From Atopsyche davidsoni (Eukaryota; Arthropoda; Insecta; Trichoptera; Hydrobiosidae): DNA of 64,000 nucleotides. The translations under genes and the position numbers were made by a program. The notes beneath the pieces were generated by a model, which saw only the letters and a list, made by a program, of their open reading frames with translations, did no database searches and was not told where the DNA came from. This document shows, piece after piece, positions 41,909 to 55,869 of this stretch (the stretch's first letter is position 1; each line of letters starts with the position of its first letter). The DNA lies in contig JAILWY010000008.1 in assembly GCA_022113835.1 (NCBI GenBank), positions 3,526,001-3,590,000 of the forward strand, in the 5' to 3' direction.

Positions 41909-44900
41909 CCCAAAATCAACGCAGGCAATTTATTCACTAAATGTAAACGAGCCTTATAGCATACGCTTATTACAAAAAAAATAATTTACTACCATTAAAA
42001 CAATTACCCCGGTTAATAGTTTGATAGTTAATTAATTAAACTTTAACACAAAATGCTATGATACTGAGTCAAATCAAATTTCAATACCTTAATTTAATTT
42101 ATATCAAAAGGTTGCACAGCAAATTTGTATGGGTTTTGATTTTGTACCAGTGTTGGTTTAACAGAAGTTTTGTCCTTTGAAATGTTGCATTATTACAGAT
42201 AACATAACAAAAATACATATAACAATTAAAATATATGCATTTTTATTTATTACTTTTACAAACCAGTACAATTATTTATTATAATAATTTTTTACAAAAA
42301 AAAAAAACACCTTTACCCAAATAGTATTTTTTAAAGATTTGAAGTAATTGATGACTTTAAAAATGATTTATTTGATGGCACACAAAAATCATGATTTTAA
42401 AAATAATAAGTTTATTATCACGATAGCACACAATTTTTTTTTTTTTTTTTCAATAATAATTGTTTTTAATAAACAAGTTTTAAATGTGACGACTTTTTGT
42501 TTTGTGGTTTTTTTTGTCATTGTATAATATGTCCAAATATTTTAACCTCGAATGTTCTTGACATATTAAAATATTTATATATTACCTAGAGGTAACCGCA
42601 ATGACTAGATATTAATAGTTTTTATATTTTAAAAGATGGATAATCATTTGGGTAAAAACTTGGAACAAAACAGATTTTTTTTGGTTTCATAATAATTACA
42701 ATAAACATTGGATTACTGATACGATTTATTTTCCAATCTGCCTCTTCAATGCGGTTACATAAACTTCAAAGTTTTAACGAAATAAAAAATTAATACACGC
42801 AATACTTAAAAATATATTCAATTAACTTATTATTTATTTAAAAGAAAATATATCAGGTATATACTGTATTCCATCATAATGAGGCTAATCTATCATTGTA
42901 GTTTCAGAAGCTTTTCTAGTGATTATTTTTTTACATGTAATATATTAAATTGGCGCAGGTTGCGTTGTTATAACAACACTGAAAAAAATGGCACTACTTT
43001 CACAGACTTAAGACATAAAAAAACTGCTACGAACTAATAAAGCTATAGACAAGTAACATCATCACCTTTTTTATTTAAGTCTACATTCATTGCGCAAGAA
43101 ATCTTTAATGCTGGTAAAGCTGAAATTTTAAACGCACAGTGATTGTGAAAATTATTTTATAAATAAATTTTTAATAATTACACTACCAAAAAAAGAAATC
43201 ACTATGAATTTAAAAAAATACTTTATAAAATTTGAGATCATAAATGCGATTGATTCCGATATTTTTTCGGAATTATTTTTCATTTACAATCCATGTGAAA
43301 GTAATAAAAATTAAAAGTGATGGACTTATGAAACAAGTGTATTATTTTTGTATTTTATGTATTTATATACAGTGCGTATATTTGGATAAAGTGAAGATCA
43401 AAACATCGCGATTGCTCTGAAAGACAACCACCTAAATTCTATGGCGGAGAGGCGTGCGTGAGATGCATGGATATCTGCAAAGTGAGTCTACTTTTTACAT
43501 TATCTTACAAGCCAGTCTGGATGGAAAACTTTTGAATGATAATATTACAAAGAGAAGCTCTTTTAAGATAGACATCGTCTGTGGAACGCCTCGGGATGTT
43601 CCTAAAACGATCACGAAAAGTCTTTGTTACCTCTGGTATCTAAGGTTCACTTCGGGTTTTTGTGGATACAAAGTACTTAAACATTTAGTGTACATACGGA
43701 TTGTTTCAAAACTCGTTGTGTTAATAGAGAAGAGAAGGCTGGAAAAAAACCTCTTAACTATTTTACTCTTTGGGAATTTGGGATCCGAAAGCAGTGGGTA
43801 GTCAGAAAAGCGACGAAACGCACACCCGACAGTGTTTTTCAAAAACCATTGTATTTATACAGAAAAGATTAGAAGAAGAAAAAAAAGCAACGAAATTTAA
43901 CAAAATAAATTATTAAATGCTCAAACTCATGGGTGTTTAGTTATCATTATTAGTTTATCATATAAATTATTTTTATTAAATATTGGGTAAATTTTCTGAT
44001 GATAATTACATTTATGGTTTGTTTTGGTATAGAGGCAAACGGAAGATCTATATTATATGTAACATTTGTATTCAAATATAAAATAAAACATAACTAGATT
44101 CTTCAGGTTTGTTCTGAAATACATTTTTAATAAAATAAATGACAAAAAAATAAACAAACACGTATATCAAATATTTGCATGTTAAAAAAACGTACACGAT
44201 TTCAGCAAAGTTATGAAAAGTAAAATTAGTTTTTTACGAGTCTGCCGGCTTCTAGCTTGTTTAGTATTTTTCCTCTTGTAACTCAAATTTATAAGAACAA
44301 CCCCTTTTGACTCGCTGAAAATATAATATTATTTAGTTTCAAGTAAATAAAGCTTAGAAGTACGCGTCGAAGACTCAAACTAAAAAAAATGATGTCGTAT
44401 AGGGAGAAAGTTACTCCGACGTCTCAGCGGGGAGTAACACGAAAATGGGAGACTTCTAAATTGATTTATTGACACTTTTTGTTTCACCCTAGGATATAAT
44501 ATAAAAGAAAACAAAAATATATTTTTTTCTTATTCTAGGCTTCGCTTTTTATTATTGATAAAGCGCAACCGATTGGTTGGTCTAAAGTCGTTATCAATAT
44601 TAAAGTCATCCGACCCTTAATATTTTCAGTCAGTAAGTATTGCACCTTGATCTGGAAATTACAACACTTAGTAACCGACCATAAAGCAATATAATTATAT
44701 TATATTGCTAAGATATTTCTTATGTCATAATAAATTTTTCAAATGCAAATAATACCTACCGATGACAGAAATAATAATACACTTAAATAGCAAATAGATC
44801 TCAAAATTTATTTAAATTTGCTTGTCTTTTTACTCAGAGAAAACTTTTTTTCTCAAGAAAAAACCTTGCCTTAAGCATGATAAAAATTATTTATATACGA

Positions 44901-47129
44901 AATCACAGCCGCAAATGCTTCTTTTAATGTTATTTATTACGATTATTTTCCACTTCACAACGTTTATGAATCAAATAATTATAATTTCATTACAGTTAAA
45001 ATAAATAGTAGCCGATTCAGTTTTGATATATCCAGATAATCAAACTTATGTCGTAGGCTCGTTTATTTTATTAAAAACAGTGTCATTCATAAAAAATATA
45101 TTCGTATTTGCAAATTTTATTTACCGTTGCGATTGTACGACATAGATTTTGATGTACTGTCAGTTAACCGAGCCAATTTTCTTAATATCTGTATTGAAGA
45201 TTAAACAATTCTTAAGCAGACATACCACTATATGGACTATCAATCATCCCGAGACGCGAAAAGCGTACAAGCAGGAAAGCCATACAAAATATAATATTTA
45301 GATACTGTCGGAAAACGACGAAAGGGAATTCGCAAAAAAATCAACGTAAATATTTAAGATCTGTTGAGAATTTTATATGTAATTTATTGTTACGTCAATT
45401 CTCATAAGATGAGTCTCAAAACACGCACATCACTTTTACAAACGAAACGTCTGTGTAAAGTATTTATTAGTTGGTAAAGATTTTTTTTTGTATTTTTGTT
45501 TATATTATTTATTTATGATAAATGTGAAGAAATAAAAATCACTTTGTCTTTATATGAACGTGAAATTTCTTGGGTCATTACGTTATTGAACCATTTTCAG
45601 GTATTTGGCTTCTGTACCGGGACTGCAATCCCAACTCAGCACAATCCCTGAAATTTCCAAAATTATCTATTAACAATGGCTGCTAAAGTCTATAAACATA
45701 TTTTAGGATGTTTTTGTGGTTAGAACTTAAACCTTTTAGGCACTTTTTAGTTAATATTGAAAAAAAAACTTCAATGCTGAAATTTTCAGGTGATCGACTA
45801 AACATAAAACTTAAAGCCTATGTAAGTGTCTTTGTTTTATGGTCAAATATTTGCTGCTGTGTTATAGATAATACGTCTTTGGCATATGTTTTAATGTAAA
45901 ATGATAAATTACAAAAAAAATCTATGAGAAAAACCTTTTTACTAGGTTTCATTTTTGATTGAATTGGTTTGTAATATCAATATGGTACAAAAAAATATCT
46001 CAGTTATACAAATATTTTCAAGTGTATGTGATTTATAATATCCTGAAAACATTGATTATACTATAGAAGAATTAATTTTTAATACTTATTGGTTCGTAGA
46101 TTATTAAGTCATTAACATTTTCAGAAGTTTTCTTGCTGAAAATAAAAATTGAAATAATAGAGATGGACTGAAAAAAATACGCTCATAACATCTGAAACTG
46201 TGCTTGAGCTTTCGCTCGTCTTGCGAAAATCAAGAAAAGCTCTCCTGTAAACTTAATCCAAAGCAATTGAAAAGAATTCTGCGCAGAATTCGCAAAACTT
46301 AAAAGTAAATCATTTTATGAAATCAGCGCGCTTAAATGTCAGGAAAGGAAAGAAAAATTATTTGTAAAAATAATGGTATTCGTGAAATAAAATTCATGAA
46401 AGATTCATGTTGGAAGTCAAACAATGCTTAAGTGTTATTCAATCAGAGTTAATAAAAATTTTATTTGGTTGCATAAACTTTTTAATCAGTGATTTTTTTT
46501 TTACATTAAAAAAAAACAGCATTTCGATACAAACATGAAAGAACGCTTTTGAGTTATGATTTTTATACATAAAAGTAACCATTTATGAATTTTTCGTTTC
46601 AATATGTGGCCTGATTTTCAAATACTTGTCAATCATACACGAGTTTAGGTTTAACGAATATTTTTCATTGAAAAAGTTCTCTGTGATATGGCATTAAAAT
46701 TTTTATATCAAAGACCACAATTTTTCAATATGTTACATAAAGGGCTGATTTTCAATCATGACTGACGCATTGCGAGCTCTACAAATATGTTTGATTGGAT
46801 GCATTATACACATAATTTTAGTGCACTATAAATGCATAAAGCCTCGAAATACCTTATTTTTTACTTAAAACTGTTGGGACTTGTTCATACAACAATTTTA
46901 CAAGAGATGAAAAATTGGCTTTGGGACAGGAGCCAATGGTGGTACATTTGATATGTGAACTTAAAAACTTCTCATTTATATTTTATTCTTGAAAGATGGT
47001 TGTAGAGTAGAAGAAAAAATTATTTACTGGAGTTACTGGAGCCAAAAAGTGGCTTTAGAATAAAAGCCAAAACGTTGAAAAACCATTAAAAGCTTTATAT
47101 GTCACCACAGCTAATGTATTAATGGTTTA
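41907..47129. other. AT-rich DNA, no gene seen
   Basis: The longest frame is 115 codons on plus (43454-43801), in a GC-elevated block (43430-43800) with a splice-donor-like GTGAGT at 43480. A 71-codon minus frame overlaps its end. I find no domain. GTTACTCC and GGAGTAAC form an 8-bp stem at 44410-44438 in a second GC-elevated patch. Elsewhere it is AT-rich with no matched repeats. Confidence 0.4.
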
Positions 47130-47700
47130 GGTGCCATAATCAAGTTTTTTTGATCATTTTCTAGTCCGTTTTGCGTTTTGATTTAAATGCAAAAAGTTTG
47201 ATACATCTCTTCGTCCGAACAGAATATATTTTTTTTTCTTATAAATTTACTATTAATATGATAAATATGTGTTTTTCCGATTGAAGTGTAGGAATTTGGA
47301 GATTCGTCATGTCCCTTTTCCAAAGTCCTTAGCATATAAAAATCGTTTTTACAATTGAAATCAAAAGATTAAATATAAACCCTGTGCGATATATTATTTT
47401 AAAAATTAAAAAAAAAAAAGTCTTTACCAATCTTTCGTTTTGAAAAGTCGTCATTTTATCCAATTTTTCAACATCTTCAAGATTTAATTTTACCCTGAAA
47501 ATGGACGTTAATTAAATAATAAAAAATAGGTAAATATAATTTATAGTTTTATCAATACTCTTTAAAAAAATCAACATTCGACATAGAAAAATAAAGTGAC
47601 AATTAAATTAATTAAATGACACGATTTCGCCAGGTAATGGACTGTCCAACCGGAGACCAGAGGCAATTAATAGGCTGGAAGTAACTGCCTTAACAAAAGC
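47130..47700 (+). repeat. Repeat U1, copy 3
   Basis: It matches copies 2 and 4 from TCATTTTCTAGTCCGTTTTG to ACACGATTTCGCCAGGTAAT. It continues past that point in parallel with copy 2 (GGACTGTCCAACCGGAGACC, then AGAGGCAATTA), giving the form without the hairpin. Confidence 0.7.
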
Positions 47701-50700
47701 AGCTACAGTCTACAAGTTTAAAATGCACATAGATCTGTTTTGAAGGGTATTGAAGACAAGCTTCATATTGAAAAAATCTACCGCAACTACTTCTATGGAG
47801 CAATTGGTAACGGAAAGGTACAAGCACCATAAGCCGTTGAAATATAACCCATAAATGAGTGATTTTTTGTATGTATTAGAACCGTTTCCGCTAGCTTTGG
47901 TAAAAGCACACGAGCGTACCTCCTGCCAGCACATTTCCGTTTTCTGAGCCAATTTTCCTTTCGTCTATAAGGGTGGGTAATGAACCGCGTAATTTTTTAA
48001 AACTTTTACATGGGTATAAAAAAAACGAGTTTATTTAACGTTCGATCGTCTGCGAGCTTTTTGTTGAAGTTATTCCTGCAAAGAATTTTTTTTTTTTTTC
48101 AATTGCTTTTATGAAAATCTGTAAAGGCGTTTTACGTTGTTGTAGGAATGAATCTGAAACCCGAACCTCTATTACTATCTTATACAAGATAAGCGGTTTG
48201 TGTGCCAATATACCACGAAATAAATCATAATAATAAAAAGTAAACATTTTTAAATTTAAGGCACAAACAAATTTTTGAGCCTAAGCAAGATGGAGAAAGA
48301 TTTCACTTCCTGTATATGGATTGAAAATATTATGCTGCTGAAGTGTGTACCAAGCAATTGGAATATTTTTTTAAGAATTTAGAAAAACTTGCTACTACTG
48401 TATGATATATCTTCACGTTAGGTCAAAAGTAAAATTAGATTAATAGAAAAAAATAAATTTTCAAGCATGGCTTTTTTATTGTAACTAGGCTTTTATGTAT
48501 TATTTATAAATTGTACTATTTTTTACGATAAGTCGAGATTTACTGTAATAAACAAATTTTCACTCAGTTAGATAAGTGCTAAGTATAAATCTATGTTATT
48601 CTGTCTGAGACGAGAATAACATTGAAAATATTCACAGACTATAATATAAGCTCAGCTCCGCGAGGGCTTGGAAGACAAGGCTTTGGTACAAAAAATTATA
48701 ACATTTAAAAAAATTATTTGAAATGGACCTCAGCCAATTGTTTATTTTTTCAGTTAAAGGCGCCTCCGGTAACAGAAAAACTCACCCTCAAACAATCGGG
48801 GTAAGAAGGAAAATACCACTCCATCCCCTCGCGACCCCCGGCGCTTGCGGCCTTCTACAGTTGAGGGTTGGTTGCCTCAAATATAAACTTTGTTTTTCCA
48901 CAAACGTACACGTGGAACCCCAAAGCATGGGACGCAACTTCCGGTTTTCCCCTTGATTGTTAGTTAAAGTCCCGACATGCCTGCGCCGCTGTGTTTGACT
49001 TGCTCGAGCCACAAACTCAATATTGTTACCTATTTTTTTTGGGAAATTGATTTGACTTTCATATTATCGAATTTGATTATAAAATATTTTCAACACAGCA
49101 AAAATTCTAATAGGTTATCGTATCATCAGATCATTTCTAGGTACAGACATGTAAGATATGAGGTATTGTTAGGTGTTATAAAGATTTACAAGAAGCAGGT
49201 TATTTGTTTAATTGGCCAACAAATATTTGGGGCCAGTGAGGTGGAAGATTGTTTTCACGTCTGTACTTCTCGCTAAATCAAGGAATGGTAAAAACAAACT
49301 TAGAGTATCGAATTTACTTAAGAGAAACTCACAACATTGCTGCTCGGTATACAAGGGAGCATCTGGAAATAAATACGATGGAAAAAAAAACATTTGTACG
49401 TGTAAGCCTTTAAACGCCGAACCTTTAAGCACTGAAATACCCTATGATACAGTTAAAAGAGATACGTGTTGTTAATTTATCATACTATTCAACTTTTGAG
49501 CAATATAATTACTTATATTTTACAGTTTGCACTTAAAAACTATACTGTCGTCTTTTTTGTCATTTCCAGGAATAATCATACAAACGAATCTTGTTTCGTA
49601 TGTTTTTCATCAAAATATTATTTAATATATGTAAAAAAATATTTTATGGACAATACTTTTACTTTTAGAAATCTCTTTTAGGTATCTTAAATATGATTTT
49701 AGATAAACTGAATATCTTTAAAGCAAAAACCTCTATTGGGTCAACAAAAGTTTTATCATTTCTTGAATGAATCTATTTTGAGTGTGATTGAGTATTGAAA
49801 AGTTGTACATTTTTTATAAACTAAAAATATTAAACTTTACCATTTTCCAAGAACAACAGGTAAATAAATGTGGAAAGTCTTAGGAGACAGTTGTATCTGT
49901 GTTGAAAACCAAGATTTGTTCTTCCTATATAAAATATGATTTTTGGAAACCAGATTTAATTTGACAAATAACGGTATATTAAACTTTCCACAGCATAACA
50001 ATAATTTCACCATATGACAGTATTTTTAACAGTAAACGTAATTTTTTCCAAGCATAACAAATACTTTGAGGCTTACTACGAAAAGCTGTACACAAAAATG
50101 CGACCACCTCCGCATTTTTATTATTATTTATAAATAAAAAAACCTTTTAAAAACTTCACCTTTGTTATGTTTTTTGAAAGCAGTTAATATTCTGTTACAA
50201 CTTAAATTCAAAGTTGATTTTCCGCTTTTAACATTTTAATAAAAATTGCAACCTCAGAAAACCTTCGAAAGGTAAAAGCAGACACTATTCGCTTAAAAAA
50301 TATCATATTTTTCTTTGTCCTTCTGTTCAATGCGAGTGGTCTGTAAAAAATGTAATTTATAAACATGCTCTGCGGCAAAACATTGTTTTGTGTGAAAACA
50401 TATAATGTTTTGTATTCACACACCCAACTATTTTACAGGATTACAATGAAGATTACAGACGTAAAACGGAGAAGTTTTATAATTCAACATGAAAAATACA
50501 ATCAAAGTAACGGAGGCTTGTGGAGATTACAAATCAGCTGTTGTAGACAATACTAGCTCGAGACAAGAATGCTTTCAGGGGTTATATTTTATTATAAGCA
50601 ATTCAAAATAAATGTGTTTATGTAAAATAATACATTTTTCATATTTCAGCATATAAATTTTTATTATAATTTTTAATAATTTTTATTATTTATTTATCCA

Positions 50701-52838
50701 ATATGCTTGATTACTACCTTAAAGCAGAAAATTTGTTCTGAATGATCCTTTATAAAACTTTTGCCTGAAGCTGTCAAGAAAGCATGTAGACGAAACAAGT
50801 AGCTTCAAACAATAACAAGTTTGAGTACTATATATTTTTTTTACTTAAACATTATAATGGAATGCCACTCAATGCTTCCTGTCAAAACAATTCAATATAT
50901 GTCTTTTTAAATATGTATTGCAGTATAACTACTTAGTTTTTTCGACATTAAAAAAAGGTTTTCAGGAGATGCCATGGTTTTTGAGTGAAAGTGCATATTA
51001 AAATCTTATTTAATTTTTTCAGGGTATCAAGCTAAAGCCCATTGTAATAAGAGATAATCCTTGCACTGTAAACAGCAAGGGACAGGCAAAAACAACCCCG
51101 GGGTCCAAAGTTGATCTTGCGCCCCCGAGTGCCTGCAAACTCCAGATTTTATTTGCAGGAGCTACATCCAAAGTGGAGAAGCGGATAACCTAATTTTTGG
51201 GCAAATCTAATTTGTACCTACGAAAATAGATACGGGTAGCTTAAGAAAGATGCGATTTTACAAGGGATGATGGAGACCCGGAAAAGCTACCGTGAAATTC
51301 TAGGGTATTTTCTCGTAAAAAAGGGCGACTACCACTTTTAATCCGAAGACCCTATTTTTGAATGTTTGTTTTATTATAAACACAAGTTATTGTATTTTTA
51401 TAAAAGGTAATTTTATTTAAAGAAGTATTTTCAGTGAAGTTATTTTTTTATAGCATTAGCATTTTCAAGCAGAGGGAGGCTTCATTGACAAATAAAATTA
51501 AATAAAGCAAAGAGTCAATGGTTGTCAATAGTTATTTAAATAATCAATGTTTCTTTTAAATAATACATTACAAACATTAATTAATTACTTATTAATTAAT
51601 ATTAATTTTACTAAAAAAAATTTACCAAAAATACATTGTATTAAACAATTAAGATCATAATTAATATTAAAATGATGCTAAAGTAAAACTCTAACTAATA
51701 TTTAAGGGTGTATATAATTTTTATCGGTAGTTATTAACAAATAAAGCTTTCTTTTAATAATGTTATATTTAATATTTAAAAAATATTTTTTAATATGAAA
51801 TGGCGGTTTTATTTTTGACAGCCCTGTTTTATAAAGTTAGCATTTTTATAAATACATATATTTTATTGATATGTACAGATCTAAGATAATGATTTATTTT
51901 AATTCAAAAATATTATACATACATTTTTAAAACGGTTGTCTATTTATTTTTTAAACGTTAAAATAATTCACCATCAACTTTTATCGCAGGGTCGCTATCT
52001 TTTACACTAATTACTTTGAAAATTTTAATCAACGTAAGGATTTGCATTTTATTGGTATATTTTATTTTATTATTTCTTCAAAGTGCCATAAAATTTGCAT
52101 TTTCGAGATTAAACCGGATCTTAAAATATATTTATTTATTTTCATCTATATTTCTCCAAAAATATAAATTTTCACTGCAACACATCTGCTATTTGCCTTT
52201 GATACGCGAACGTTACGCGGGCCTGTGTATCAAAATTATACAATCAAAATAATGTTGTTTAACCCGAACTTTAAAACACAGCCTAAAATATTCATATAAT
52301 CTTTACATCATAATATGTACTACCCCCAAGCGGTTAAATAGCTAAACAGCCAAATAGCCAAATACCTCGGCGTCTCAGCGAGCCGAAGTCTCGGGCTGGG
52401 GTCGCGTGGGATTTGAGGGTTAATTAACTGAGATTTATACCCCACTATGTTATCGGGTATATTGCCTGTCGCTAATTGTCGTATTCGGGGTATATCACGT
52501 GATTAGGGCGGACCTCACCCCGGGAACATCTCACGCTTGCCCGCGCGTGCCCGCAGGGTTAGGGGTAATTATTTTTATGACATGTAGTGGAGGAGCGGGT
52601 GTTTTTTACCCCACGGAGCGGGTGTAATTATTTTCGGAAAACGCGAAAATTATTGCTTTTTATCGTGCCTGGCGAACTAGCCCGTGCGGCGTGTGTCATA
52701 TTTCATTTTGTTTGTGAATTAATCTTCTCTTGAGTATGTGAATAAGTTGCGGTTGTAATAGGCACCCGTCGATTGTGAATTTTTTTTAACAAACTTTAAC
52801 CTTAAACATCTTCTTTATCGAGTGTTCACTTCACTGAG
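47701..52838. other. AT-rich DNA with GC-elevated blocks, no gene recognised
   Basis: GC-elevated blocks lie at 48640-49010, 51050-51330 and 52370-52700. Frames of 74-99 codons on either strand (for example 47710-47952 minus, 48723-48956 plus, 48977-49276 plus) lack domains and overlap each other. A diverged relic of the 17/22-kb element flank (TGGAATGCCACTCAATGCTT) lies at 50859-50878. The 52.4-52.7 kb block repeats GAGCGGGTGT twice (52594 and 52617). Confidence 0.4.
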
Positions 52839-53069
52839 CTACTCATGCTCTAGTTTATTTGGCTTTATCGACGAAACAGGATGATTTTCCTTCAGCGCTT
52901 TTTCATCACCGGTTTTTTCTTTTGGTCTTTTTTGTGGAGGCAGTTCTCGAGGTTGAACTCGAAGAAGGTCTTGATTTGGAAGGAGTGTGCGAGGTCTTAT
53001 TTTCTCCTTCTTTGAACCTGAAGTCATCATTTTCTGGAGGGCCTCTTGCAGAGATGGGGTGTCGGACAT
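52839..53069 (-). CDS. Unrecognised Lys/Pro-rich frame, candidate terminal exon
   Basis: The minus frame of 76 codons starts at an internal Met (MSDTPSLQEALQKMM) and is open a few codons further upstream to a stop at about 53100. It ends with TAG. The peptide is strongly hydrophilic and rich in Lys, Glu and Pro (RPRTLLPNQDLLRV, then PPQKRPKEKTGDEKALKENH), with no membrane segment. Codon use looks coding and GC exceeds the flanks. A splice-acceptor-like TTTTCTCCTTAG lies upstream on the minus strand, but it belongs to a segment repeated at 12.78 and 13.13 kb. It may be a last exon, a retrocopy (an A-rich run follows the stop) or part of a repeat. I recognise no family. Confidence 0.3.
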   Translation of the reverse strand: MSDTPSLQEALQKMMTSGSKKEKIRPRTLLPNQDLLRVQPRELPPQKRPKEKTGDEKALKENHPVSSIKPNKLEHE

Positions 53070-53077
53070 ATACTCAT

Positions 53078-53165
53078 GCTGAGCAAGTGTTCATGGTACT
53101 CTAAGGAGAAAATAGTGTAATGGGTTTCCGTGTTCTTCTACACCGTAGTTTTATATTGTTGCTGC
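53078..53165 (-). repeat. Segment shared with the 12-13 kb cluster
   Basis: On the minus strand CCCATTACACTATTTTCTCC, then TTAGAGTACCATGAACACTT, then GCATGAGTATATGT match in order 12770-12832 and 13120-13165 on plus. This ties the two loci, 40 kb apart, to one repeat or duplicated-exon family. Confidence 0.6.
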
Positions 53166-53196
53166 CTTTAATCCTTTTTTTACACAGTTTTGACGT

Positions 53197-53345
53197 TTGG
53201 ATCTGATACTCCTTCTGCTGCAAGCTACAGCAACAATAGCAATAGCTTCCAGAGCACATCCCCCCACAATCATTCCATTACCGATCCTTTTCACACGCTC
53301 AGGGTACAGAATGGCAGCCATGCACAAGCAAAAGAATGGAGAGAG
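53197..53345 (-). repeat. Interspersed repeat S2, copy 3
   Basis: It matches the 18.6-kb copy but lacks the two insertions there. On the minus strand it has a short open frame (ATG AAILYPERVKRIGNG..., then a hydrophobic stretch GMIVGGCALEAIAIVAVAC). That frame is not kept in the other copies, so I do not call it coding. Confidence 0.6.
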
Positions 53346-54397
53346 CAGGGAGAAAATATAACTAAAGTTTATTCGTGGATTGACTCAAATATTTTTGCAT
53401 ATTATTATTCATTTTTAACATAAACTTTTATGAGTGGTTTTCATGACAAAATTAGATTCGATATTTATATAAAAAATAAAGTTATGTTGTGATAACATTA
53501 TGCAGAGAACAAACCCTTAACAGGTAGTATTTACCTATCAGTTTACATAGCAGACCACCTCCACATTCCTAAGGCCGTACAGTTGACCTATATTACCCCA
53601 AAACAACACATAACACTGTTGGTGCACAAAGATACCTTTAACCCTATAGGCATGTAATATTATTAATAATTATTGTCCTGTGCGGGTTAAAACAATATCA
53701 TTTGATTAGGCCAGTCCAGACCCCAGCAGGCTGGGCGCGTTATGACTTGTTAAGCCTGTTTAGATGTGCTCCCAGGGTTAAAACGTTATTAAACGAAAAA
53801 TTAATGGATCCCAAAAGGGTTAAGATAAAAATATGTTATATTTTAATTAGTCCCAGTGTTTATATTTTAATATTTCTACTGCATTGTATATGCCGCTTTT
53901 AATTTTGGGATATTTGGTTCATCGTTAAATATATCATCAAGTGGTTTTGAATATGAGGCAATTTAGGATTTTAATTGTGTACTATTATCAAAATTGTATA
54001 ATTAACATCAGCTGTAACAGCATTAACATACTTAAACTATAATTAATATAATACAAACACATATAATAAAATGATAATGGTATATTTTTAAGTGCTATCG
54101 AATTTCACCATTCATATATCTGTGGGGATATAACGCGTATTGTAAAATAATTCTAACAAAATTTGTGCTCTAGAGTTTGCTAGAATACTCAATCTAATGT
54201 AATTTTTTTTATCAAGCATTATTATATAAAAAAATAAAAAAATATATTTTTTAAAAATAAAAATATTTAGTAATGTAAAATATTTTTTAATAATATGAAA
54301 ACAATGCAACATATTTTTTTATCATTTTACTCAGTTTTTAAAGGTCTGCCCAAACGTATTATTATACAATCCTTCCTTTATATAGCTTTAGCATTTA
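53346..54397. other. AT-rich DNA, no gene seen
   Basis: No supportable frame. 53690-53800 is slightly GC-elevated. Confidence 0.45.
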
Positions 54398-54480
54398 TAT
54401 CTGATCTTCCTTCTGTAGCAGGCTGCAGATACAATGGCAGGAAGTCCTGAACACATCCTTCCACAGTCCGTTCCAATTAA
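54398..54480 (-). repeat. Interspersed repeat S2, fragment
   Basis: ATCTGATCTTCCTTCTGTAG, then CATCCTTCCACAGTCCGTTC, match one end of the S2 repeat. The rest is missing. Confidence 0.5.
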
Positions 54481-54838
54481 ATAAAAATTATACGTAAATT
54501 ATATAGAAATTACTTCACCGTTTTCAGTATCCTTCGATTCCTTAAAAACAACTCATTCATTGTAAATCTTAGATAAAAAATATATTCTAGAAAAATACAA
54601 CATTTTAACATTGCAGTTTATATCATGTTTAGAAACAGTGTTTACGGATTGTTCTCAAGTAAAGTATTAAAATTATTTCATTTTGGAGCAATAACCAGCA
54701 AAATGTATGTAACTGTAATTTAAGATGAACAGTGCTTTTTTTTGGGACCGCACGCCCCTGGCGTGTATGTATGCTAAAAAAAATATTATTTTTAAAAAAA
54801 TATTATGTTCAAGAAGTCGGTTTTGCTCGGATGTAAAT

Positions 54839-54842
<4 letters not shown>

Positions 54843-54872
<30 letters not shown>
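54843..54872. repeat. Poly-A tract
   Basis: About 30 consecutive A residues. There is no obvious retroelement immediately upstream, though a polyA tail of an old insertion is possible. Confidence 0.85.
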
Positions 54873-54874
<2 letters not shown>

Positions 54875-55860
54875 AACAATATTAACATTCCAGAGAAAAA
54901 CGCCGAGTAATCTAAAAATGCCGATCCGAAAAAATATTCAGAAGGCGTTGTATGAAATATTCAAATATCGAGGAGGCCTCCCCGCGAAAATATTCCGCGA
55001 TAAAAAGACCTTTCCTAAATTCGCAACCTCACAGCGTATTGGGAAAATCACTCTCAATTGGCTGTAGATACTTTTAGCCGTCAAAATGCCACGATTTTGC
55101 GAATCGCGCGTGCCGACGAGCTGTACGGGCGCGGTGCCGAACCAAGGCCAAGATTTGTTTTACTGAAAAATAAAAATATATCACAATTGTCTTAAGATTA
55201 TTTTTGATGTTATTTAAATGGAAAATGGATGTTATTTCTTGAAAACTAAAAAAAAAAAAACATATATATATAAATCTTTTCATGTATATTGTATTGCATT
55301 TTGGCATCAGTAAAAATGAATACATCCTTTATTTTATCAAAGAGAAAATTTAATATAAATAATTTTTTTACATAGAAATTGTTATAGTATACAAAAATTT
55401 CAAACGTTTTTTTACATAATTATTAATTTCAAATTTACGTTTATAGTTTACTCAAATTATGTAACCGAAATTTTAAGGTCTTGAGTTATTTTTCGGTGAA
55501 GTTTTTTTATTGAAAAAAATATTGTACGACTGTTTTTTTCGTCAGCCAGCTGGTAGTCTATACGTCTTTTCACTGTTGAATATGTGGCATAAATATATTT
55601 ATTGAATATAACTTCCAAAACACATTGTCAATCTTCAGTAGAGGGATGTTCTGAAAGCGCGCGGGTGCGAGTGGGACGGAGCTGGGGGGCTGAAAAATAC
55701 CCACAGAAAATAGATGCGAAAAAATCCATTCCAAGCTATGAAAGAACCTTTATTGGTACAAAATAGTTTTTTTTTTAAATATAAACACGGCTCAAACACA
55801 ACGCAAGTAGTCGCGTTTGTCGGAAAACTTTAGCCAATTTGCCTTTTTGTGAAAAATAAA
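54873..55860. other. GC-elevated patches in AT-rich DNA, no gene seen
   Basis: Patches at 54890-55140 and 55640-55690. A minus frame of 83 codons (55074-55325) is not recognisable. Confidence 0.4.
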
Positions 55861-55869
55861 TCATATGTT

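Noticed and set aside
41719..41959. Open frames on both strands rich in alternating Tyr and Ile
   Set aside because: They are generated by the (AT)n microsatellite at 41825-41906 and have no other content.
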